64,000 nucleotides of DNA from Leptospira biflexa (GTDB taxonomy: Bacteria; Spirochaetota; DYNZ01), in assembly GCA_020720805.1 (NCBI GenBank), contig DYNZ01000001.1, positions 1 through 64,000 of the forward strand, read 5' to 3'. The translations under genes and the position numbers were made by a program. The notes below the pieces were generated by a model, which was not told where the DNA came from, did no database searches, and worked only from the letters and a program-made list of their open reading frames with translations. Shown here piece after piece: positions 18,569 to 27,164 of this stretch. Positions within the stretch are counted from its first letter, which is position 1; every line of letters starts with the position of its first letter.

Positions 18569-19075
18569 CTATTCATTACCTTGAAGATGACGTAGTAAGC
18601 CATCGCAGGATCGGTCAATGATCTTAAATACATCCTCAAAGGCAACCAAACCGTTTGTGTAGTATGGATCCGGTACCGCATCCTGATCCGTTTTTTTACA
18701 AGAATCAAATTTTCGCAAAAAAAATAGCTGGTCTCGAATGATCTTTTCGCTATCGATACCGTTTCGCTGCTGCAGCAAGCGCAAAACCTCCTCATGGTTA
18801 TGGAAATCCATTACCAAAAAAAGATCAAATTTTGCAAAATCCTCACCTCTCAATTGCTTTGCTCGATGCATGGCAAGATCGATCTGGTGGTTTCGCGCGA
18901 CCTCGATGGTTCTTGGATCCGCAGCTTCACCCTGGTGCCATGATCCTGTTCCCCTGGATTCAATGTGATACCGATGATCCAGCTTACTTTTCCTGACTTT
19001 ATCCCGCATAACAGCTTCAGATAATGGTGAGCGAATAATATTGCCTAGACAAATAAAAAGCAGCCTTGTTGTCAT
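18569..19075 (-). CDS. Low-molecular-weight protein-tyrosine phosphatase
   Basis: The P-loop is CLGNIIRSPLSEA near the N-terminus, with catalytic Cys and Arg in the C-x5-R spacing. The usual second cysteine of the loop (CxxxxCR in GNICRS) is replaced by isoleucine, so the redox-protective disulfide cannot form. The general acid is the Asp in VPDPYYTNG. At 168 residues it has the family size. Such enzymes dephosphorylate protein tyrosines or arginines in the cytoplasm. It follows purQ by 14 bases on the same strand, so it may be read through from purSQ, although no functional link to purine synthesis is known. The Shine-Dalgarno is weak. Confidence 0.9.
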   Translation of the reverse strand: MTTRLLFICLGNIIRSPLSEAVMRDKVRKSKLDHRYHIESRGTGSWHQGEAADPRTIEVARNHQIDLAMHRAKQLRGEDFAKFDLFLVMDFHNHEEVLRLLQQRNGIDSEKIIRDQLFFLRKFDSCKKTDQDAVPDPYYTNGLVAFEDVFKIIDRSCDGLLRHLQGNE

Positions 19076-19089
19076 ATAAGGTACAAATA

Positions 19090-19755
19090 TTATAAAGCTT
19101 GAAGTATCGCGTCCAGAATTATTTTACCATCCTGCGATCCAATTATACTTTCACTGGCCCGTTCCGGATGTGGCATCATGCCCATAACGTTGCCTTTACG
19201 ATTTGCTATTCCTGCAATATCTTGATACGACCCATTGGGATTATCTAAATATCGCATAATAATCTGCCGATTTGCAACAAGCTCTTCATATCCCTTTTCA
19301 TCAATAAAATAATTCCCTTCGCCATGAGCTATAGGAAGAGAAAATTTTATATTGTCAATCCCCTGCAAATAGATAGAAGCCGGATCTGCGGCCTGCAATG
19401 GTGTGGTTTCACACTTAAATAGTAAATTGCTATTTTTTACCAGAGCGCCAGGAAGCAATCCTGATTCACAGAGTATTTGAAAGCCATTGCATATTCCCAA
19501 TAATGGTTTGCCAGATTGCGCATAATTATAAACAGATGACATTACATTGGAAAACCTCGCTATTGCTCCTGCGCGAAGATAATCACCATAGGAAAAACCT
19601 CCTGGTAGGAGAATAAGATCAAAATCGGAGACTTGAAAACTTTCCTGATGCCACAAGTAAGAGGTATCCAATCCATATACATTGTGAAATACATGATGAC
19701 AATCCCTATCACAATTTGACCCAGGAAAGACAACAATACCAATCCGCTTTTTCAC
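19090..19755 (-). CDS. purQ: Phosphoribosylformylglycinamidine synthase, glutaminase subunit
   Basis: PurQ supplies ammonia from glutamine to PurL in the fourth step of purine synthesis. The class I amidotransferase triad is visible: nucleophile Cys in LLGICNGFQIL, and His and Glu in MMPHPERASE. The N-terminus IGIVVFPGSNCDRD is family-specific. The 221-residue length is normal for the separate (small) PurQ that works with PurS and a small PurL. Its start overlaps the stop of purS by 4 bases. No purL is adjacent. Confidence 0.97.
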   Translation of the reverse strand: MKKRIGIVVFPGSNCDRDCHHVFHNVYGLDTSYLWHQESFQVSDFDLILLPGGFSYGDYLRAGAIARFSNVMSSVYNYAQSGKPLLGICNGFQILCESGLLPGALVKNSNLLFKCETTPLQAADPASIYLQGIDNIKFSLPIAHGEGNYFIDEKGYEELVANRQIIMRYLDNPNGSYQDIAGIANRKGNVMGMMPHPERASESIIGSQDGKIILDAILQAL

Positions 19756-20015
19756 TGCCCAACCTGCTTTACCTGTAAAGTATATTTTTCAATAACCTGA
19801 TTCACCAATAATTTTTCACAGGCAGAAACAGCCATTGCTTTAGCCTGGGTATCGTCTTCAGCAAAAACTTGCAACTGAATCCATTTCCCAACTCGAGCCG
19901 ACTGAACCCCTTCGATTCCAAGATGATGCAACGCCTGCTTCACAACCTGCCCCTGGGGATCCAAAACTGACTCTTTAAAACTTATCCAGACATCAATATG
20001 AAATTCACTTTGCAT
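19752..20015 (-). CDS. purS: Phosphoribosylformylglycinamidine synthase subunit PurS
   Basis: PurS bridges PurQ and PurL in three-subunit FGAM synthase. The 87-residue protein has the PurS order: VWISFKESVLDPQGQVVKQA, LHHLGIEGVQSARVGKW and a final KLLVNQVIEKYTL. The start was placed at the ATG with AAGGGGAT five bases ahead. The longer frame runs upstream into a palindromic repeat whose translation begins VRQAHH and is clearly not part of the gene. It is translationally coupled to purQ. Confidence 0.93.
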   Translation of the reverse strand: MQSEFHIDVWISFKESVLDPQGQVVKQALHHLGIEGVQSARVGKWIQLQVFAEDDTQAKAMAVSACEKLLVNQVIEKYTLQVKQVGQ

Positions 20016-20097
20016 TCTAAATCCCCTTTTTTGGTCCAACGCAATATTAAATAAAATATCCAAAAGATATACCAATAAGCTTCGATGCTTCGATAAA

Positions 20098-20159
20098 CTT
20101 GCATGGTGAGCCTGTCGAACCACAGCACAAGATTTACTTCGACAAGCTCAGTACAAGTG
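20098..20159. repeat. Palindromic REP-like element upstream of purS
   Basis: Two arms of about 23 bases are inverted around a 15-base spacer. The reverse complement of the left arm (TTCGACAGGCTCACCATGCAAG core) resembles the right arm (TTCGACAAGCTCAGTACAAG). The words TTCGACA-GCTCA are those of widespread REP/BIME-type palindromes in many genomes. The flanking 20016-20331 contains no gene I can support; it should also carry the purSQ promoter and the 3' end of nothing else, since both neighbours are leftward. Confidence 0.65.
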
Positions 20160-20331
20160 ACCGGTTGGGCAATGCCATAACCGCGTCCTTATGGTACAAA
20201 GTCCATTGCAAACAGTATAATGCCTTTCCATTGACTTAGCTTCGGAATACCGGTTTGCTAATGATCCTTCCACCACTCTTCGCAGTATAAAAGCAAAGGT
20301 GTGAAGTCAATTTTAAAAGTTTCTTATTACC

Positions 20332-21270
20332 CTATTCCGTAAAACTTTTTAGGTTATCATTCAATGTAGTGATTACGGTAAAGGTATCCGCAAAACTCTG
20401 GTCTATCTCTTTAGCGTTTACAGCCAAATTTTGAAATGTCGCACTTTGCTGTTCATTTGCCGCAGCAATATCCCGCATTCTATCTTGTGCTTCCGTTATA
20501 TCAGCCATGCTTGTCTTAGCAACAGTGATTACCTCTGAGGAATGAGACATAATTTCGCTAATGCTTTGTGCAAGATCAGCATTGCTGTTATGAATATCAG
20601 CAAGGGATTGATTTAATTTTTTTACCCAATCACTAATATCTTTCGTGGCATTGAGCGTATTCTGGGATAGCTTTTGTACCTCGGAGGCCACAATTGCAAA
20701 GCCTCGTCCAGCTTCACCTGCCCTGGCCGCCTCAATAGCAGCATTCAAAGCCAGCAAATTTGTTCTATCATTAATATCTTCTATTAAGAGAACAACATTG
20801 CTAATTCTCTTGCCTGCTTCTTGCAGCAGAATATGATCCTTCTCTAAGGCCTGCATTTTCTGAAATCCTGCTTCTAAATGCTTCCCTTCCATTTCGATCA
20901 TTTCTGCCAGGCCTGTGAATGTGGAGTAGGTTTCGTCCAATTTTGCCGAAACTTCAATGGATGCATTTGCGATCATTTCTACCGATTGGTTCAATTCGGC
21001 AATCGAGGATGTGAACTCGGCATTTGATTCGCGCAATATCTTAAAGTTTCGATTTGTACTATTTGCAATTTTACCGGATAATCCTCCAAAAATTACCATA
21101 TCAAAAAGTCTGTCGCGGACACTATATAAAAAAATAGTGATATTTTTATAGGCGCTCTGTAGACCATCCATCTCTTGCTGCAGTTCCTTCAGTTTTATTT
21201 CCTGCTTCTGATAATCATGCAGAATTTTCTTCTCCACTTTTGATAAAAAAATAGCCGCCAAGAAGTTCAT
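20332..21270 (-). CDS. Cytoplasmic methyl-accepting chemotaxis protein without sensor domain
   Basis: The protein has about 312 residues, no transmembrane helix and no separate ligand domain: an N-terminal helical segment leads straight into the receptor signalling coiled coil. The CheA/CheW-binding hairpin tip is recognisable in [20 protein letters not shown] followed by [18 protein letters not shown]. The start at MNFLAAIF removes overlap with the upstream gene, although weak Shine-Dalgarno sequences exist for both. It lies 13 bases after a diiron ODP-type gene on the same strand. In Treponema denticola and other phyla, such sensorless receptors are paired with ODP as the oxygen/iron sensor, so the same role is inferred. 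Confidence 0.9.
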   Translation of the reverse strand: MNFLAAIFLSKVEKKILHDYQKQEIKLKELQQEMDGLQSAYKNITIFLYSVRDRLFDMVIFGGLSGKIANSTNRNFKILRESNAEFTSSIAELNQSVEMIANASIEVSAKLDETYSTFTGLAEMIEMEGKHLEAGFQKMQALEKDHILLQEAGKRISNVVLLIEDINDRTNLLALNAAIEAARAGEAGRGFAIVASEVQKLSQNTLNATKDISDWVKKLNQSLADIHNSNADLAQSISEIMSHSSEVITVAKTSMADITEAQDRMRDIAAANEQQSATFQNLAVNAKEIDQSFADTFTVITTLNDNLKSFTE

Positions 21271-21283
21271 AAACCACTCTTTT

Positions 21284-22066
21284 CTAATACATATCCACGC
21301 CGCATGAAAGTTCGGAAATCCAATGAACAAACTTTCCTACATTTTCTCCAGAAAAAATGGCACCATGTTGAGGAGCGATTGCCACTATCTCCCTTTTTTT
21401 AATCTCCTGAGCCCACTTTTTGCAGGCACGGTTGGAAGTCATAAATCTTTTATGAAAGGCCTCCATATAAGGTAGATGACTTTGAAAATTTTCTACCTGG
21501 ATGTATTTCTTTCCCTTTGGAAAAACAGCAGCACCGACATCGCCAGAAAAAAGAATCTTTGAACGGGAATCGTAAAGATGGAAATTCGAAACTGAATGCA
21601 AAAAGTGTGCAGGGATAAACTCCAAATAATCCTTTCCCCCCAAATCAAGCTTCATTCCCTCATCAGGAATCGGTATGACTCTCGATGTATCTTTAATGCC
21701 AAGATGTGGAACAAACTGCTTCCAGTAATTACCTATATATGCTTTCGCAGGGGTTACATCGAGCCAGAGAGAAATTCCACTACTGACATCTGGATCCTGA
21801 TGCGTAAAAAAAAGTGTCTGTATATTTTTTGGATTTATAAAACGACTTAGATTTGCTAAAACCTGAGGAAAAACGGAGATACCACCTGCATCAAGAAGTA
21901 TGCCCTTGCCTCCATGTGTAATTAAATATTGATTTACTTGAACGATTCCTTCTGACTCTTCTTCTTCAAAACCAAGCCAAACAAATTTATGATCTGTATC
22001 TTCATAGATAGCTCCCCCGATAAATTCTCCATCTTTTCGCTCAAGAAATGGAAACTGAATCCCCAT
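21284..22066 (-). CDS. Oxygen-binding diiron protein (ODP-like, metallo-beta-lactamase fold)
   Basis: The 260-residue protein has the flavodiiron-type beta-lactamase fold without a flavodoxin domain. Metal-site motifs are FFTHQDPDVSSG (His89, Asp91, Asp93), PAHFLHSVSNFHLYD (His residues 154, 157 and 163), ILFSGDVGAA (Asp176) and APQHGAIF. The HxDPD pattern, in place of the HxExD of NO/O2 reductases, and the HSVSNFH segment match ODP sensors. In T. denticola such a protein senses O2/Fe for chemotaxis through a cytoplasmic receptor. Here that receptor follows directly, which strongly supports the assignment. No rubredoxin or other reductase partner is adjacent. Confidence 0.85.
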   Translation of the reverse strand: MGIQFPFLERKDGEFIGGAIYEDTDHKFVWLGFEEEESEGIVQVNQYLITHGGKGILLDAGGISVFPQVLANLSRFINPKNIQTLFFTHQDPDVSSGISLWLDVTPAKAYIGNYWKQFVPHLGIKDTSRVIPIPDEGMKLDLGGKDYLEFIPAHFLHSVSNFHLYDSRSKILFSGDVGAAVFPKGKKYIQVENFQSHLPYMEAFHKRFMTSNRACKKWAQEIKKREIVAIAPQHGAIFSGENVGKFVHWISELSCGVDMY

Positions 22067-22164
22067 ACTATACCCCTAAAAAACCAAAAAAAATAAAAAT
22101 CTAGAATACTGAAAGAGGAGGAGATATCAAGGATTTTTTAGATCTAAATAAAACTTTATTTGCG

Positions 22165-23073
22165 TTATATAAAAGGTTTGCAGTGATGCGACATGACCTG
22201 AAGATATTCAGATACCATTTCATGAATAATTTCCCGTATAGATAGAATTGACTTGATAGACCCCACACCATGGCCGGCGGAGTAGATATCCCTCCACCGC
22301 TTGACCTCTGACATTTTCTGTGGATGAAAATCTGCTGGAATAGTTTTAGCTATCCAGTTTCCTGGGATTCCAGAAACCTGATCGGTATATACAATATCTT
22401 CCGGATCCGCGTCCAACACAGCTTTTTTATAGCTGGCATCACTAGCTGCTTCTGAAGAGGCAAGAAATCTCGTTCCTAGATAAACTGCGTCCGCACCCAA
22501 CACAAAGGAGGCAGCCATTTGCTTTCCTCCTGATATGGCACCAGCGGCAATTACGGGAATAGATAAATTTTCCTTAAAATATGGAATCAATGCAAAAGGG
22601 GAAATCGCTCCGGCATGGCCGCCAGCTCCCTGCGCAACAGCGATAATGGCATCGACTCCTGATTTTTGCAGAAGCAATGCATGACGTAAAGTAGTTGCGT
22701 CTGCCAGTATATGAGCGCCATTCCTATGGATATCATGGACAATAGAACGGGGACTACCCAATGAAGTAATAAAAACCTTTACGCCTAAATCCAAAGAGAG
22801 GCGCAACTGCTCTTTCCATGTTGGATTATGCTTTGGGTGTAATACAATATTCACGGCAAAAGGTTGGGTAGTTCTTTGTTGAATCTCCAATATACCCTGC
22901 TTCAACCCCTCCAGAGAACGATAATTTAAGGCTGGAAATGAGCCAAGACCCCCCGTTTCGCTAACAGCCACAACCAGATCCGGAAAAGATACCAGAAACA
23001 TCGGTGCCCCAATAATTGGCAACTTGACACCGAGCATCGTAGTGATCCTATTTTCCTTTATCACCATCGTCAC
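22165..23073 (-). CDS. Nitronate monooxygenase / 2-nitropropane dioxygenase-family FMN protein
   Basis: A TIM-barrel flavoprotein of about 302 residues. The N-terminal LGVKLPIIGAPMF, the glycine-rich AQGAGGHAGAISPFALIP (with the catalytic-type His) and the FMN-phosphate region VIAAGAISGGKQM and GADAVYLGTRFLAS match class I nitronate monooxygenases. The physiological substrate may be a nitronate such as propionate-3-nitronate, but related FMN proteins such as FabK share the fold. Translation probably begins at GTG or at the ATG two codons later; GGGAAAAG is upstream. It appears to be a single-gene unit. Confidence 0.85.
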   Translation of the reverse strand: MTMVIKENRITTMLGVKLPIIGAPMFLVSFPDLVVAVSETGGLGSFPALNYRSLEGLKQGILEIQQRTTQPFAVNIVLHPKHNPTWKEQLRLSLDLGVKVFITSLGSPRSIVHDIHRNGAHILADATTLRHALLLQKSGVDAIIAVAQGAGGHAGAISPFALIPYFKENLSIPVIAAGAISGGKQMAASFVLGADAVYLGTRFLASSEAASDASYKKAVLDADPEDIVYTDQVSGIPGNWIAKTIPADFHPQKMSEVKRWRDIYSAGHGVGSIKSILSIREIIHEMVSEYLQVMSHHCKPFI

Positions 23074-23198
23074 TTACTTTTCCCATGCTTTCATTATTTA
23101 TTACCCTAAAAACTTATTTTTTCGATTGGCTTCTCCCTGGAATGCAAGTTTTATTTGGATCACGATACAACTTTTCCAAATGCCTATGATCTACACTT

Positions 23199-25637
23199 TT
23201 AGCCTTTAGCGACTATCTCTTTTTTACCGACCTCACGCACAAGTCTCTCCATCGAATACTCATGAAAAATACCGTCCCGATATTTTTCCAACATATCAAA
23301 TTTTTCTTTAAAAAATTTCATCACAGGATCGCTTGCTTTGAAATTAGGAATTTGATAAGAGTAGGCAAGTACTAAATCAACTACCTCATCAAGCAATATC
23401 AAAGAACCCGACATATTCGGTAGATACTCACCAGCCTCAGTGGTTTCCTTTATATATCCTTTCTCTGTAAACAAAGTTAGCAAGAAAGGCAGGACTTCCT
23501 GTTCACTATTGATTAATTTTTGCAATGCGTGGGAATTGGTAGCCCCTTTACCTGCATCAAAATTACTAAATATCGTAAATAGAACATTGACACCATCATA
23601 CAGATAATGCTCTTCCAATTTTAGCCTATTAAATGATCGCTTACTGCGATAGGTTGATGGATGCTGTAGAGTATAGGTTATTTCAGCCCCGTATAACAAA
23701 ATTACAGCAGAAGCATAAACCATTAATAAAAATATGGGTATGATCGCCAAGGCTCCATAAATTGCCTGTGTTCCACCGGTTAAGTTCTTCACATAATAGG
23801 TAAAGCTGAGTATAAAAATAACCCAGACTGCGGATGTAATGGATGCTCCAATTGCAGCCGGCTTGACAGGCACTTTTGTATTCGGTAATGTTATATAGGC
23901 CACAATAAAGAGAATCCAGATTACCGCAAATGGGGCCAAAAAATTAATCATGGAATACCAAAAATTCTTTCCACCAGAAATTCTTGCCCAATTAAGTTCC
24001 GCATCACCATGTAAAGGAGAAACATGAATAGACATATTTTCTCCGTAGCTTACAATCTCTTTACTGTCCAGAAAAAGAGAGAAATAATTCCAACTTCCAA
24101 ATTTTTTCCGCTGCCATTTATCGCCTGCATCGGCAGTATAAACCAGATAACCCTCATCTCCAGCAATGACCGCCTTTTTTTTACCGAGCGACACTACGGC
24201 ATTGTAGTTAAACTCCCCTTTACTTCTCTTCTTAAAAGATTTTCCATTGTTATCACTATACAGAATTAATCCTTCGCTTCCAACAATCCAGATCTCCTGG
24301 AAAGAATTTGCATCTATATCCAGAAGCTCTAAAGGACGTTTCCGAAATTGAGCCTGTTCAATTTCTACAAGCTTCCATGTTTCCCCACCATTTTTTGTAT
24401 ACAGATAGGCTCCTTTACTGGTAAGAATATAGCCCTCTTTTTCTGTCTTAAAAAAGATTTTTGTAAGAGTGGAGTTTAATATAGTTAAATCCGCATTCTC
24501 CATGTCAAGATTAACCCTGAACCAGGTTCTTCCTCGATCAGTGGTTTTTAATAGGACAAATCCAGCTGCGGTGATATAACCTGTATCCTGATTCACAAAA
24601 TGGATATCTTTAATATTCAGCCCATCAAAATTTCCTGTAAAATTAATCTTACCTACCTGGGTCACATGCCATGACTTTCCGGCATTCTGGGAGTACAGGA
24701 TTATCCCCTCATGCGAAACAACCCAGATATATTGATTTGCTGAAGCCACAGAAAGAAACCAGGCACCTTTTAAAAACTTTTCGTCTATGGCGTTTATAGT
24801 GTATTCGTCGGGTGGTACAATTTTCAATGTGGCGTCTTGGTCATCTTTATCGATGAGTAAACGACGTTGATTTTCAAAATCGATAGCGGAAAAATCTATC
24901 CTATGTACTTTTTTTAAATGACGATCTGCAATGGCCAGATAGCCTCTATCCCCAACCGCTATCATCTGGTTGCCAGCCTTCTTAACCTCATAAATCGTCG
25001 GCATTGTAAAGATATTCGCCATGATACCCGCCAGGGAACCGCCGGTAGCTAGGAGAAGAGGACCTAATGTTAAGGCTCCCCAGTAGTATATGACTTTCAT
25101 CAATATAGAACGCTGAACCTCTATTTTCCAAATATCATTAAAGATTTTTTCTAATGTTCGCAAAACTGCTGTGGCTGAAAATATTAAAACCAGTAAACCT
25201 ACCCCACCAATTCCCGCAGCATTATCTGTCACACTGATAATAGCATTGGCAAAAGGGCTTATATCAATATTCATATTGTGTTCTTTGATATATTGATCCG
25301 CCATGCGAATCAATTCCTCTTTTTTGGTTCCCAAGCCACCAAAGGCAGAAAAAAGAGAGAAACCAACCGTTAATGTCGGTATTAAAGATACAATCGTAGT
25401 ATATGCTATGGAGGATGCCTTGGCAAGGCCATCATCGCTAAGAAATTTATGAGTAGTGACAGTCACTACCTTTACCACATTTACGGCAAAAGCTATAAAA
25501 CCGTTAAACTGCTTATTGATATCCCACATATCATCCCAAAATTTTTGGACTTTCTCTTTTAGCGAGATTTTTTGTTTTTTCTCCTTCGCTACTGTTTTGG
25601 AGATATTCGCGCTTTCATGCGGGGCTTCGGGATTCAT
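23199..25637 (-). CDS. YihY/BrkB-family membrane protein split by a BNR/YCF48-like beta-propeller
   Basis: The 812-residue protein has YihY/BrkB sequence at both ends. The first block (about 45-205) contains the DDGLAKASSIAYTTIVSLIP segment and three hydrophobic helices; the second (about 560-660) has helices around NFLAPFAVIWILFIVAYITL and GGTQAIYGALAIIPIFLLMV. Between them lie about 350 soluble residues with five Asp-box-like units: SQNAGKSW, TTDRGRTW, TKNGGETW, SDNNGKSF and TADAGDKW, typical of BNR/YCF48 propellers. A C-terminal 150-residue helical domain follows. The insertion is in frame and interrupted by no stop. GAGAGG precedes the chosen ATG; upstream codons come from a repeat. YihY function is not settled; RNase BN naming is outdated. 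Confidence 0.88.
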   Translation of the reverse strand: MNPEAPHESANISKTVAKEKKQKISLKEKVQKFWDDMWDINKQFNGFIAFAVNVVKVVTVTTHKFLSDDGLAKASSIAYTTIVSLIPTLTVGFSLFSAFGGLGTKKEELIRMADQYIKEHNMNIDISPFANAIISVTDNAAGIGGVGLLVLIFSATAVLRTLEKIFNDIWKIEVQRSILMKVIYYWGALTLGPLLLATGGSLAGIMANIFTMPTIYEVKKAGNQMIAVGDRGYLAIADRHLKKVHRIDFSAIDFENQRRLLIDKDDQDATLKIVPPDEYTINAIDEKFLKGAWFLSVASANQYIWVVSHEGIILYSQNAGKSWHVTQVGKINFTGNFDGLNIKDIHFVNQDTGYITAAGFVLLKTTDRGRTWFRVNLDMENADLTILNSTLTKIFFKTEKEGYILTSKGAYLYTKNGGETWKLVEIEQAQFRKRPLELLDIDANSFQEIWIVGSEGLILYSDNNGKSFKKRSKGEFNYNAVVSLGKKKAVIAGDEGYLVYTADAGDKWQRKKFGSWNYFSLFLDSKEIVSYGENMSIHVSPLHGDAELNWARISGGKNFWYSMINFLAPFAVIWILFIVAYITLPNTKVPVKPAAIGASITSAVWVIFILSFTYYVKNLTGGTQAIYGALAIIPIFLLMVYASAVILLYGAEITYTLQHPSTYRSKRSFNRLKLEEHYLYDGVNVLFTIFSNFDAGKGATNSHALQKLINSEQEVLPFLLTLFTEKGYIKETTEAGEYLPNMSGSLILLDEVVDLVLAYSYQIPNFKASDPVMKFFKEKFDMLEKYRDGIFHEYSMERLVREVGKKEIVAKG

Positions 25638-25676
25638 GGCTGCCTCTCTTAAAAATGTGTAAAAAAATACATGGAT

Positions 25677-26060
25677 ATTATACCAAAAAGAAATTGGTTT
25701 TCGACTCACACGATGTGAGGAGTGACGGATTTGACGTGGTAGCTTTATGTGACATCCGGAAAGCAGGAGGCATTCCGTGCCGATAGCACAGGAGGTGCGA
25801 AAAATGTCGGCCTATCACAGCTGCATGAGTTACATCCTGTAACTCAGATGTCAAAAATCCGGCTCCATGGCATCGCTTCGTTTCATATATTGGAAACGAA
25901 ATGCACGCTGTGCAACATCGCCCAAGGAAACCATTTCTGTCCCCGCAAAAGCCCTGGAAAGGTTTTGCGAGGTGCGAAGCATGCCGAATTTCAATGAAAA
26001 TTCGGCAGTTAGGATAATTACACCAGAAAGTGCTCTTCGCACTTTTTTTTACAGTATAAA
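25677..26060 (+). repeat. Dispersed hairpin repeat, copy 1, with a 256-base internal insertion
   Basis: The left part (25677-25716) and right part (25973-26060) together match copy 2 next to dnaA almost base for base, while 25717-25972 is extra. The right part holds two hairpins, one on GCCGAATTTC/GAAAATTCGGC and one on AGTGC/GCACT, around GTTAGG. The extra segment is less AT-rich and itself hairpin-rich, for example GAGTTACA/TGTAACTC with a 3-base loop and CGTTTC/GAAACG. Open frames crossing it show no domain, RBS or family likeness. The rest of the 25638-26169 gap has no gene. A MITE-like or structured-RNA element is possible. Confidence 0.7.
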
Positions 26061-26169
26061 TCAAACGGAAATTTTTCCGCAAATCATTTTTCTTATTTAT
26101 AGAAAAGTCTTTATATTTACACTATGTCATGAAGAAACAGTATTTTATTTGTAAAAAAATGGTGAGAGC

Positions 26170-26670
26170 ATGTTAGAGCAAAACCAAAAACCACGCATCC
26201 ATGTTTCAATTTCCCTCGATGGACAAGATCAATCCATTGTAAAAGAATTTGCCAAAAATCTTGCCATAGATTGGCAGGAGACATTAGAAAAAATGGATAG
26301 ATTAACTATCGCCCTAGAAACTTGGAACCAAAGAAGTAGCGATCTAACACAAAGAATGTTGCACTCTCAAACCAGCTTAATCTCACCTGTTCAAACAAAA
26401 ATCTCTGCTATCGCACAGGAGATGAACGAACTGCAAAATTACCTAACACAATTAGAAAATGAAGTGAGTATTCTGAATCCACAATCTCACATAGAACCAA
26501 CAATCTATACAGAACACCATCCTCACGAAGCAATACGAATGAGACTGGAATATCTACTTGGAGAAAAGATAGAGAATATCGTACAACGAGAAAAAACAGA
26601 AAAAGCCTTTATGGAAAAAAAAGCTGATGAAGATCTCGCAAAATTGAAAAAAGAGTTAAATCTGGGATGA
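26170..26670 (+). CDS. Predicted coiled-coil protein of unknown function
   Basis: I do not recognise the family. The 166-residue protein is almost wholly alpha-helical and charged, with heptad-like patterns in QEMNELQNYLTQLENEV and a Lys/Glu-rich end EKKADEDLAKLKKELNLG. There is no signal peptide or membrane helix. A weak GAGAG is close to the ATG. It sits downstream of the hairpin repeat and its 3' end overlaps the convergent TM2 gene by 15 bases, so both coding frames share DNA there. The short distance and lack of terminator suggest slow or mutually limiting expression, which is speculation. Confidence 0.55.
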   Translation: MLEQNQKPRIHVSISLDGQDQSIVKEFAKNLAIDWQETLEKMDRLTIALETWNQRSSDLTQRMLHSQTSLISPVQTKISAIAQEMNELQNYLTQLENEVSILNPQSHIEPTIYTEHHPHEAIRMRLEYLLGEKIENIVQREKTEKAFMEKKADEDLAKLKKELNLG

Positions 26671-27156
26671 TATACCTAATACTTTATAAACAACCATACC
26701 TGTTTCCGTGACCTCCAAATCGGCATAACCCCTGGAAACCAGATTATCCAGCTCCTTTTTTGCGTCATCCAATGAGATCGGCGAATCAACTGCAATATCC
26801 ATTGGAGTAACCCTTCCATTCTTACTCCTGGCAATCTGTAAAATTATTTTTTCTCGGTCAAAATGCTTTTGGTAGAACCGTCGATTGTATAATTGCTCAG
26901 TAGAATAAGACAAGTTTTCAAAATTCAGCAGAGGCTCATATTCACGAAATTGGTTGTATTCACGCACTTGTCGACCTAAGGTGAACAGATCATAAAGCCA
27001 ACCAATTCCCAAAAATCCCGCAGTAAAAAAATAAGCTACTCCCATAAAAAAATTATCTAAATAAAATTTATGGGCGCCAAGCGTGCCTCCAAAAAACCAT
27101 AGCATATAAGCAATACCTATATGTCTTTTTTTCCCTAGGTATTTATCGAGACGCAC
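26656..27156 (-). CDS. TM2-domain membrane protein
   Basis: The N-terminal half is a TM2 domain: two transmembrane helices separated by a short loop, with the FFGGTLGAHKFYLDNFFMG signature and the following GFLGIGWLYDLFTLGRQV. The C-terminal 80 residues are soluble and resemble a small winged helix (ILQIARSKNGRVTPMDIAV, then DAKKELDNLVSRGYADLEV), suggesting ligand or protein binding on the cytoplasmic side. Translation starts at GTG with AGGTG five bases ahead. It follows the iron-sulfur oxidoreductase gene by only 8 bases and is likely in its operon. TM2 proteins have no agreed role in bacteria. Confidence 0.85.
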   Translation of the reverse strand: MRLDKYLGKKRHIGIAYMLWFFGGTLGAHKFYLDNFFMGVAYFFTAGFLGIGWLYDLFTLGRQVREYNQFREYEPLLNFENLSYSTEQLYNRRFYQKHFDREKIILQIARSKNGRVTPMDIAVDSPISLDDAKKELDNLVSRGYADLEVTETGMVVYKVLGISSQI

Positions 27157-27164
27157 TGGTACAC

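Noticed and set aside
20016-20123. Longer purS start beginning VRQAHH
   Set aside because: The extra codons come from a REP-like palindrome; the inner ATG has a good Shine-Dalgarno and family length.
25717-25972. 4.5S/SRP RNA or another known ncRNA
   Set aside because: No GGAAGCA-type apical loop or other diagnostic core is visible; only short local hairpins.
25973-26060. Integron attC site
   Set aside because: GTTAGG resembles the attC core and a hairpin is nearby, but the paired RYYYAAC arm, a cassette array and an integrase were not found.
25678-26082. Open frames of up to 134 codons on both strands across the repeat region
   Set aside because: They have no ribosome binding site, no recognisable domain, biased composition, and they overlap hairpins shared with non-coding repeat copies.
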